From NCBI GenBank assembly GCA_025964155.1, contig JAOPZJ010000170.1:1-33636 (forward strand): a stretch of DNA of 33,636 nt, given 5' to 3'. Below the pieces are notes generated by a model. The model did no database searches. It was not told where the DNA came from and saw only the letters and a list, made by a program, of their open reading frames with translations. The translations under genes and the position numbers were made by a program. The DNA is from Solirubrobacterales bacterium. GTDB lineage: Bacteria; Actinomycetota; Thermoleophilia; Solirubrobacterales; Solirubrobacteraceae. Below, in pieces: positions 22,936 through 29,717 of the stretch; positions within the stretch are counted from its first letter, which is position 1; each line of letters opens with the position of its first letter.

Positions 22936-23339
22936 CCGACGCGGGCCGTCCGTCCGTGTCGACGCGCTGCAGGTGGAGGACCTCGTGCACGGTGATCCCG
23001 TCGCGACTGTGGACGCGTCCCTTGGTCGACACGTGGACGTCCGCGCCGGCCTCCTCCTGGCGCATCCTGTGCACGCGGCCGCGGTCGTGTGCGAGAGCAC
23101 CGCCTCGGGCCCGGCCGCCCAGAGCGCGGCCAGCCAGCGCCCTCGTCGCGCAGCGCCGTGTGTCCGAAGGCGTAGACCCGTTCGTGTACCCGGGTGAGCC
23201 GGCGGCTGTCCACGCGGCGGCCGATGGCGCTGCGCGTGAGCCCCTCCCCGATGAAATCGGAGTGGCGCAGCACGCCGAACTGCTGATTCGCCCGCTCGAA
23301 CAGCCGCTGTTCCCAACCCGTCCGCTCTCGTGCTCGCAT
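22936..23339 (-). pseudogene. Decayed AbiEi-like (DUF559-type) regulator/antitoxin gene
   Basis: On the minus strand an ATG at 23339 begins WEQRLFERANQQFGVLRHSDF and GLTRSAIGRRVDSRRLTRVHERVYAFGH, the winged N-terminal domain of AbiEi/DUF559 proteins that are abundant in such actinobacteria. After RDEGAG the expected continuation LAALWAAGPEAVLSHTTAAA is in a second frame, and VHRMRQEEAGADVHVSTKGRVHSRDGITVHEV in a third. Two frameshifts are therefore needed, and the C-terminal nuclease-like half is absent before the leuB stop. It explains most of the 498-bp gap between leuB and ilvE. The frames were matched by eye, so the exact breakpoints (near 23140 and 23085) are approximate. Confidence 0.75.
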
Positions 23340-23382
23340 CGGGTACCAGGGCGGACAGACCCGGGACTCGCCCCCCTCGCGC

Positions 23383-23388
23383 TAAAGT
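23383..23388 (+). promoter_or_regulatory. Candidate -10 for ilvE
   Basis: TAAAGT would start transcription near 23395, leaving a leader of about 37 nt with a TAGGAG ribosome site nine bases before the ilvE GTG. This contrasts with the leaderless pattern at many neighbours. Confidence 0.45.
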
Positions 23389-23431
23389 TCGGGCCCGGCC
23401 TCGCCCTCACCCCCCTTAGGAGCCTCACGAC

Positions 23432-24403
23432 GTGGAACAAGCGGATCTCATCTGGCTGAACGGCGAGTTCGTCGCCTGGGAGGACGCCAAGATCCATGTC
23501 CTGACCCACGGGCTGCACTACGGCACCGGCGTCTTCGAAGGCATCCGCTGCTACGACACCGAGTCCCACGGCCCGGCGGTCTTCCGCCACCAGGATCACA
23601 TCGCGCGGTTGTTCAAGTCCGCGTCGCTGTACTACATGGATATCCCGTACCCGGCGCAGGAGCTGCGGCAGGCGACGCTCGAGCTTGTCGCCCGCAACGG
23701 CTTCAGGGATTGCTACGTCCGGCCGCTGGTCTACCGCGGCTACGGCACGATGGGCCTCGTCCCGCTGGACGCGCCCGTCGAGGTGACGCTTGCCTGCTGG
23801 AAGTGGGGGGCCTACCTCGGTGAGGAGGGCAAGCGCAACGGCGTGCGAGCGAAGGTCAGCTCGTGGCGGCGCATCAGCCCGGACTCGCTCATCCCGCAGG
23901 CCAAGGCGTCAGGGCAGTACCTCAACTCGATCCTCGCCAAGATCGAGACGCACAAGGCCGGCTACGAGGAGGCGATCGTCCTCGACGACAAGGGCCACGT
24001 CTGCGAGGGCTCCGGCGAGAACATCTTCGTCGTCAGCGAGGGCGTGATCCACACACCGCCGCCGACCGCCTCGATCCTGGACGGCATCAACCGCAAGTCG
24101 GCGATCCAGATCGCCCGTGACCTGGGGCTGACCGTCGTCGAGCGCGACATCGCACGCGCGGAGCTGTACCTCGCCGACGAGATCTACCTCACCGGCACCG
24201 CCGCCGAGCTCGTGCCCGTGCGCGAGGTCGACGATCACGCGGTGGGTACCGGCAAGCCCGGTGAGGTCACCATCGCGGTGCAGAAGGCGTTCGACGACGC
24301 CCTGCACGGGCGCTCCGCGCGCTACGCCGAATGGCTGGACCCGGTTCCGGCGCACCTGTACCCGTCCGCGACCGACGCCTCGGCCTCGAGCACGGTGGCC
24401 TGA
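23432..24403 (+). CDS. ilvE: Branched-chain amino acid aminotransferase
   Basis: This PLP fold-type IV enzyme performs the last step of leucine, isoleucine and valine synthesis. The 323-residue product has the family start IWLNGEFVAWEDAKIHVLTHGLHYGTGVFEGIRCY, the PLP lysine Lys158 in IPQAKASGQYLNS, EAIVLDDKGHVCEGSGENIF, and the ending IYLTGTAAELVPVREVD. The GTG start is supported by AGGAG upstream. It comes after the pseudogene and before cimA, so the branched-chain genes of the region converge on it. The last 20 residues are low complexity. Confidence 0.96.
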   Translation: MEQADLIWLNGEFVAWEDAKIHVLTHGLHYGTGVFEGIRCYDTESHGPAVFRHQDHIARLFKSASLYYMDIPYPAQELRQATLELVARNGFRDCYVRPLVYRGYGTMGLVPLDAPVEVTLACWKWGAYLGEEGKRNGVRAKVSSWRRISPDSLIPQAKASGQYLNSILAKIETHKAGYEEAIVLDDKGHVCEGSGENIFVVSEGVIHTPPPTASILDGINRKSAIQIARDLGLTVVERDIARAELYLADEIYLTGTAAELVPVREVDDHAVGTGKPGEVTIAVQKAFDDALHGRSARYAEWLDPVPAHLYPSATDASASSTVA

Positions 24404-24438
24404 AGGGCATCTGACGTGGTTCGGCAGCAGCGAATTCG

Positions 24439-24479
24439 GCGGCGGTGCACGACCTGACATCCGTCAGGCCGTTCGCCGC
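24439..24479 (+). repeat. Stem-loop in the cimA leader
   Basis: GCGGCG/CGCCGC (6 bp) encloses a perfect CCTGAC-atcc-GTCAGG hairpin (6 bp, 24453-24468). It lies in the 118-bp gap between ilvE and cimA and may be an ilvE terminator or a cimA leader element. No leader peptide rich in leucine or isoleucine was found here. Confidence 0.45.
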
Positions 24480-24521
24480 TGCACGCGCTGCCCGCCACCA
24501 CTTCGAGAGGACCCAAGCACC

Positions 24522-26150
24522 ATGACGCAGCCCACCATCCAGCTCTACGACGCCACCCTGCGCGACGGCATGCAGGGGGAGGGGATGTCGCTCACCGCCG
24601 AGGAGAAGGTCCGCGTCGCGCACGAGCTCGACGCCCTTGGCATCGACCTCATCGAGGCGGGCTTTCCGTCGTCGAACCCCAAGGAGCTCGAGCTCTTCGA
24701 CCGCCTCGCGCGCGAGCGCTTTTCGCACGCCCAGATCGTGGCCTTCGGCATGACGAGCCGCCGGGGCGTGCAGGCCGACCAGGATGAGGGCCTACGCACG
24801 CTCGCGGAGTGCTTCACGCCGCTGATCACGATCGTCGGCAAGACCTGGGACCTGCACCTGGAGAAGGTCGTGAAGGTGGATCGCGAGGAGAACCTCGTCA
24901 TGATCGCCCAGTCGATCGAGTTCCTGGTGCGCCAGGGCAAGCGGGTGATCTACGACGCCGAGCATTTCTTCGACGCCTACCGGTCGGACGCGTCCTACGC
25001 GATGCGCTGCCTGCGCGCCGCCGCGAGCGCCGGCGCCGAGCGGATCGTCCTGTGCGACACCAACGGCTCCTCGCTGCCGCACCAGGTCGGCTCCGCGACG
25101 GCGGAGGTCGTCGCCGGGCTCGGCGGTGCCGTCCCGGTCGGCATCCACTGTCACAACGACCTGGAGTGCGGTGTCGCGAACAGCCTCGCCGCGGTCCTCA
25201 ACGGCGCCACCCAGGTCCAGGGCACGATGAACGGGATCGGCGAACGGACCGGCAACGCCAACCTCGTCTCCGTGATCGGCAACCTGCAGACGAAGCTCGG
25301 CTACCCGGTCCTCACCGACGAGCAGCTCATGCGGCTCACGCCGACCGCGCACATCATCGACGAGCTGCTGAACGTCGCACCGGACCCCAATCAGCCGTTC
25401 GTCGGCCGCAACGCCTTCGCGCACAAGGGCGGGTTGCACGTCGCCGGGATCCGCGCGGACGCCACGACCTTCGAGCACATGGTCCCGGAGACCGTCGGCA
25501 ATGCGCGAGCGCTGCTGGTCTCTGAGCTCGCCGGCCGTCAGACGATTGTCGAGAAGGCCCAGGACGCCGGCCTCGACCTGGACGAGGACGCGTGCGCGCG
25601 GCTCATCGACCAGGTCAAGGCGCTCGAGCACCAGGGCTTTCAGTTCGAGGCCGCCGACGCGTCCCTGACGTTGTTGCTGCGCCGGGAGGCCGGGGAGTAC
25701 GAGCAGCTCTTCACGCTGGAGTCCTGGCGCACGATCGTCGAGCAGGACGCTAAGGGCCAGGTCTCCTGCGAGGCCACGATCAAGATCGACATCGACGGCG
25801 AGCGCTTCGTGCGCACCGCCGAAGGCAACGGCCCGGTGAACGCACTGGACGCCGCGCTGCGCGCGGCGATCGGCGAGGTCCATCCGCACCTGAACGAGGT
25901 CGAGCTCGTCAACTACAAGGTGCGGATCCTCGACGAGCACCACGGCACCACCGCGACCACGCGCGTCCTCATCGACTCGACCGACGGGCACCGCAGCTGG
26001 GGCACGATCGGCGTGGCGCCGAACGTCATCGCCGCGTCCTGGCAGGCGCTGGTGGACTCGCTGGAATACGCGGAGCAGGCGAAACCCTCACCCGGCGGCT
26101 CGGATTCGGTCCGGGAGCTCGCCCAAGTTCCCGCGCCGGGAACTCGATGA
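24522..26150 (+). CDS. cimA: Citramalate synthase
   Basis: CimA condenses acetyl-CoA and pyruvate to citramalate, a threonine-independent entry to isoleucine. The 542-residue product shows the CimA form of the DRE-TIM motif, LYDATLRDGMQGEGMSLTAEEK (Arg14, Asp15), YDAEHFFDAYRSD, IHCHNDLECGVANSLAAV, NGIGERTGNANL and FAHKGGLHVAGI, the CimA counterpart of the LeuA subdomain. The C-terminal domain is the allosteric one. The ATG at 24522 has GAGAGGA about ten bases upstream; the track's start at 24261 is a shadow inside ilvE. The ATG of the next gene overlaps its stop. Homocitrate or isopropylmalate synthase is less likely given EHFFD. Confidence 0.93.
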   Translation: MTQPTIQLYDATLRDGMQGEGMSLTAEEKVRVAHELDALGIDLIEAGFPSSNPKELELFDRLARERFSHAQIVAFGMTSRRGVQADQDEGLRTLAECFTPLITIVGKTWDLHLEKVVKVDREENLVMIAQSIEFLVRQGKRVIYDAEHFFDAYRSDASYAMRCLRAAASAGAERIVLCDTNGSSLPHQVGSATAEVVAGLGGAVPVGIHCHNDLECGVANSLAAVLNGATQVQGTMNGIGERTGNANLVSVIGNLQTKLGYPVLTDEQLMRLTPTAHIIDELLNVAPDPNQPFVGRNAFAHKGGLHVAGIRADATTFEHMVPETVGNARALLVSELAGRQTIVEKAQDAGLDLDEDACARLIDQVKALEHQGFQFEAADASLTLLLRREAGEYEQLFTLESWRTIVEQDAKGQVSCEATIKIDIDGERFVRTAEGNGPVNALDAALRAAIGEVHPHLNEVELVNYKVRILDEHHGTTATTRVLIDSTDGHRSWGTIGVAPNVIAASWQALVDSLEYAEQAKPSPGGSDSVRELAQVPAPGTR

Positions 26151-27292
26151 ACAACACGCCGAAGACCACCGCCCCCGTCGACGAGATCCCCCTCGCGCAA
26201 CCCGTGCTGGGCGCCGAGGAGGAGGAGCTCGTCCTCGAGGTCCTGCGGTCGGGGCACCTGTCGCTCGGCCCCCGCATCCCCGCCTTCGAGGAGGACTTCG
26301 CCGCCTTCATCGGCGCGCCGCACGCCAGCGCGGTGTCCTCCGGGACCGCGGGCCTGCACCTTGCGCTGCGGGCTGCGGGCGTGACCGACGGCGACGAGGT
26401 CATCACCTCACCGTTCTCGTTCGTGGCCAGCGCGAACGTCATGGTCTACGAGCGCGCTACGCCGGTCTTCGCCGACATCGACCCGGTGACGCTCAACGTC
26501 GACCCGGACGCCGTCGCCGCCGCCATCACCGACCGCACGACCGCGCTGCTGCCGGTGCACATCTTCGGCTATCCCGCCGACCTGCCGGCCCTCGAGCGCC
26601 ACGGCCTGCCGATCGTCGAGGACGCGTGCGAGGCGCTCGGCGCCCGCCACCGCGACGGGCCGGCGGTCGGCGCCCGTGGCCACGCCGCCGTCTTCGGCTT
26701 CTACGCCAACAAGCAGCTCACCACCGGTGAGGGCGGCATGATCACGCTCGGCGACGCCGCCACGAAGCAGCGGATCGACTGCGAGCGCAACCAGGGCCGC
26801 GCTCCGGACATGGGCTGGCTGGACCATGACCGCCTCGGCTTCAACTACCGCATGACGGATCTGCAGGCGGCGATCGGCATCGCGCAGATCCACCGCCTGG
26901 CCGGCATGCTCGCCGACCGCGCACGGGTCGCCCGCTGGTACCGCGAGGCCCTCGCGCCGCTGGTCGCCGAGGCGGGGCTGACGCTGCCGTGCGAGGACCG
27001 GGGCGGCGACGAGCGGGGCTGGTTCGTGTTCGTCGTGCAGCTCCCGCGCGACCAGGACCGCGACGCCGTCATCCGGGCGCTGCGGGCGCTGGGGGTGCAG
27101 TCCAAGCCATACCTGCCCGCGATCCACCTCATGAGCTTCTACCGCGAGCGCTTCGGGATGCGCGAGGGGATGTTCCCGGTCTGTGAGGACGTGGCAGCGC
27201 GCTCGATCGCGCTGCCGTTCTTCCCGGCGATGACCCAGTCCCAGGTGGAACGCGTCAGCGTGGCGCTTGCGCAGGTGTTGCCGGGGGCATAA
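26147..27292 (+). CDS. DegT/DnrJ/EryC1/StrS-family PLP aminotransferase
   Basis: The family makes amino sugars such as perosamine or other nucleotide-linked 4-amino sugars. The 381-residue protein has EIPLAQPVLGAEEEELVLEVLRSGHLSLGP, ASAVSSGTAGLHLALRA, VEDACEALGARHRDG and the PLP lysine Lys189 in FYANKQLTTGEGG, with the usual C-terminal RVSVALAQVL end. Lysine is present, so an active enzyme rather than a dehydratase is expected. It overlaps cimA by four bases (ATGA), an unusual partner, and no nucleotide-sugar genes are in the window. The sugar substrate cannot be predicted. Confidence 0.9.
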   Translation: MNNTPKTTAPVDEIPLAQPVLGAEEEELVLEVLRSGHLSLGPRIPAFEEDFAAFIGAPHASAVSSGTAGLHLALRAAGVTDGDEVITSPFSFVASANVMVYERATPVFADIDPVTLNVDPDAVAAAITDRTTALLPVHIFGYPADLPALERHGLPIVEDACEALGARHRDGPAVGARGHAAVFGFYANKQLTTGEGGMITLGDAATKQRIDCERNQGRAPDMGWLDHDRLGFNYRMTDLQAAIGIAQIHRLAGMLADRARVARWYREALAPLVAEAGLTLPCEDRGGDERGWFVFVVQLPRDQDRDAVIRALRALGVQSKPYLPAIHLMSFYRERFGMREGMFPVCEDVAARSIALPFFPAMTQSQVERVSVALAQVLPGA

Positions 27293-27299
27293 GCCCGGC

Positions 27300-27662
27300 G
27301 TGGTGCGCAGAGGCCCAGGATGGGACGAGCGAGCGCGCCGACGCTCCGAACGCGTCGGCGCCGTCGGCATCCTGGGCGCGGTCGCGCTGCCGATTGTCCT
27401 CTGGCACGACGTGATCGCCGACGTCGCGCGCGCCACGGCCGACCAGCGGGTGAGCTTCATGATCGCGGGCTGGGTGCCCTGGGTCCTCATGGTCCTCGGG
27501 GTCATGTGTGCCGTCCCGGTCGCCGTCGAGCGCCGGCGCTCGCGCTCGGGGCGCTTCCACACGGCCGGCTCCGGCGCCTGGCAGGGGTGGGGCGTGACGC
27601 TGTACCTGCTCGGCTTCGGCCTGGCGACGCAGGTCGCGCAGATCCACGGCATCAGCGGCTGA
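27300..27662 (+). CDS. Small predicted membrane protein, unknown function
   Basis: I do not recognise this 120-residue protein. A basic N-terminus is followed by three hydrophobic segments (VGAVGILGAVALPIVLW; FMIAGWVPWVLMVLGVMCAVPVAV; WGVTLYLLGFGLATQVAQI), with a basic RRRSRSGR loop between the second and third. The track starts at 27267 inside the aminotransferase; GTG 27300 (or 27303) is the likelier start, seven bases after that gene's stop. It could be co-transcribed with cimA and the aminotransferase. Coding is supported by the coherent hydrophobic pattern, not by homology. Confidence 0.6.
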   Translation: MVRRGPGWDERARRRSERVGAVGILGAVALPIVLWHDVIADVARATADQRVSFMIAGWVPWVLMVLGVMCAVPVAVERRRSRSGRFHTAGSGAWQGWGVTLYLLGFGLATQVAQIHGISG

Positions 27663-27723
27663 TCGCCCGCGACACGCACCGACCCATGGATCAGCACCCA
27701 CCCGCCCAGGCCCATCGGCGGCA

Positions 27724-27729
27724 TAGACT
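27724..27729 (+). promoter_or_regulatory. Candidate -10 for argH
   Basis: TAGACT lies nine bases before the argH ATG, with no Shine-Dalgarno sequence, in keeping with the leaderless pattern. Confidence 0.45.
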
Positions 27730-27738
27730 CCCTCGCCG

Positions 27739-29076
27739 ATGTCACGCTTCTCACTGCCCCAGGACGCCGCCTTCCAGGCGCTCAACACCTCCCTCGGCTT
27801 CGATCAGCGCCTCTGGCCCCACGACGTCGCCCAGTCCCGCGCGCACGTCCGGATGCTTGCCGCGCAGGGGATCATCTCCGACGCGGATCGCGACGAGATC
27901 CTCGGCGGGCTAGACACCGCGGCGGCCGAGCTGGAGGCGGGCAGCTTCCCGTTCCGGGCGGATGACGAGGACATCCACATGGCGGTGGAGCGGCGCGTGA
28001 GCGAGCTCACCGGCCCGGCCGGCGGCAAGCTGCACACCGCCCGCTCGCGCAACGACCAGGTCATCACCGACCTGGCCATGTTCACCCGGGCAGCGGCGCA
28101 GGGCGCGATCGCGGACCTGGAGCAGTTGCGCCTCGTGCTCCTGGAGGTCGCCGAACGCCACCTGGACTGGCCGGTGCCCGGCTACACGCACCTGCAGCGC
28201 GCGCAGCCCGTCTACCTCTCCCACCACCTGCTGGCCTATTTCTGGATGGCCACGCGCGACATCGGGCGCTTCGAGGCGGTGCTGCGGGCCACCAGCGAAC
28301 TGCCCCTGGGCGCCGGCGCGCTGGCCGGCGTGAACTTCGACACCGACCGCCGCATGGTCGCGGCCGAGCTCGGGTTCGACGGCGTCGTACGCAACTCCGT
28401 GGACGCGGTCTCCAACCGGGACTTCGCGCTGGACCTCCTGCACGCGCTCTCGGTCTGCGCGACGCATCTCAGCCGCCTCGGTCAGGAGATCGTCCTCTGG
28501 ACGAGCTCGGAGTTCGGCTTCATGACGCTGTCCGACGCATGGTCGTCGGGCTCGTCGATCATGCCGCAGAAGAAGAACCCGGACGCGGCCGAGCTGCTGC
28601 GCGGCAAGGCACCCCGGGTGTGGGGGCACCAGGCCGCGCTGCACGGCGTCATCCACGGGCTGCCCTTGACCTACAACAAGGACCTGCAGGAGGACAAGGA
28701 GCACCTCTTCGACGCCGCCGACACGGTCGCGCTGTGCATCGCGGCCGCCGGCGGCATGCTCGAGACAGCCACCTTCCATCGCGCGACGATGGCCGCGGCC
28801 GCGTCCGACCAGATGATCGCGGCCGTCGACCTCGCCGACCTGCTCGTCAAGCGCGGCACGCCGTTCCGGGAGGCCCACGGCGTCGTCGCCGGCCTCGTGC
28901 GTGAGGCCGTGGACTCCGGTCGGTCGCTCGCCGACGTCGCGATCCCGGCGCTGGGGGACGACGCGGCCGCGATCCTCGAGCAGTCCTCGTGGCTGGAGTC
29001 GAAGGTCTCCGAGGGCGGCACGGCGCTCGTCCGCGTCCGCGAGCAGCTGCAGCAGGCGCGGGCACTCGTCGGCTGA
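27739..29076 (+). CDS. argH: Argininosuccinate lyase
   Basis: ArgH splits argininosuccinate into arginine and fumarate. The 445-residue product carries KLHTARSRNDQVITD, PGYTHLQRAQPV (catalytic histidine near 153) and the fumarase/lyase signature GSSIMPQKKNPD near 272-283 with the mobile-loop serine. Length is normal. No other arg gene is in the window, so it stands away from a classic arginine operon. A DNA glycosylase gene follows five bases later and is probably co-transcribed. Confidence 0.97.
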   Translation: MSRFSLPQDAAFQALNTSLGFDQRLWPHDVAQSRAHVRMLAAQGIISDADRDEILGGLDTAAAELEAGSFPFRADDEDIHMAVERRVSELTGPAGGKLHTARSRNDQVITDLAMFTRAAAQGAIADLEQLRLVLLEVAERHLDWPVPGYTHLQRAQPVYLSHHLLAYFWMATRDIGRFEAVLRATSELPLGAGALAGVNFDTDRRMVAAELGFDGVVRNSVDAVSNRDFALDLLHALSVCATHLSRLGQEIVLWTSSEFGFMTLSDAWSSGSSIMPQKKNPDAAELLRGKAPRVWGHQAALHGVIHGLPLTYNKDLQEDKEHLFDAADTVALCIAAAGGMLETATFHRATMAAAASDQMIAAVDLADLLVKRGTPFREAHGVVAGLVREAVDSGRSLADVAIPALGDDAAAILEQSSWLESKVSEGGTALVRVREQLQQARALVG

Positions 29077-29081
29077 ACGCC

Positions 29082-29696
29082 ATGGCGGCCCACCCGTCAT
29101 CGCCATCAGCCACCGTGCTGCCGGTCGCGTTCTACGAGCGGCCCGTCGTGCAGGTCGCCCAGGACCTGGTCGGCTGCGTGGTCCACCACGGGGCGGCCTC
29201 GGGCGTGATCCTCGAGACCGAGGCCTACCACGACAGCGAGGCCGCCTGCCACGCGTATGTCGGTCTGACGGCCCGCACCTCGGTGCTGCTCGGGCCGCCT
29301 GCCCGGGCCTACGTCTATCGCTCGTACGGCATCCATGCGCTGCTGAACGCCGTCTGCGAGGCCGACGGGGTCGGCGCCGCCGTCCTCATCCGCGCGCTGG
29401 CGCCGCTCGGCGATCTCGCCGGCATGCGCGCGCGGCGCGGCTTCGTGCCGGATGCGCGCCTCTGCGACGGGCCCGGCAAGCTGACCCAGGCGCTCGGCCT
29501 GGACCTGGAGGTCCATGACACCTCGCTCGTCGACGGGCCGGTGAGGATCACGCCCCGTGCGTCCGGATTCCAGGACGTGCGCCTCGTCGCCGGCGTCCGG
29601 ATCGGGATCACGAAGGCGGCGGACCTGCCGTGGCGCTTCTGCGCCGCCGGCCATCGCGGTGTGTCGCGGCCCTGGCCCGCGGGACTGCTGACTTGA
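29082..29696 (+). CDS. 3-methyladenine DNA glycosylase (AAG/MPG family)
   Basis: This base-excision repair enzyme removes alkylated purines. The 204-residue protein shows LETEAYHDSEAACHAYVG, with the likely catalytic Glu47 in E-A-Y, then TARTSVLLGPPARAYVYRSYGIHALLN, which is the AAG-family signature, and LCDGPGKLTQALGL. ATG 29082 is the first start after argH, five bases from its stop; the track's start at 28989 lies inside argH. Fold and motifs are distinct from AlkA and Tag. The pairing with argH appears to be an operon of convenience. Confidence 0.94.
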   Translation: MAAHPSSPSATVLPVAFYERPVVQVAQDLVGCVVHHGAASGVILETEAYHDSEAACHAYVGLTARTSVLLGPPARAYVYRSYGIHALLNAVCEADGVGAAVLIRALAPLGDLAGMRARRGFVPDARLCDGPGKLTQALGLDLEVHDTSLVDGPVRITPRASGFQDVRLVAGVRIGITKAADLPWRFCAAGHRGVSRPWPAGLLT

Positions 29697-29717
29697 CCAC
29701 GACGCGCCGGGTGCCGG

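Noticed and set aside
24404-24521. Possible second amino-acid leader peptide before cimA
   Set aside because: Short ORFs there are Arg-rich with no leucine, isoleucine or valine run; only a stem-loop is supported.
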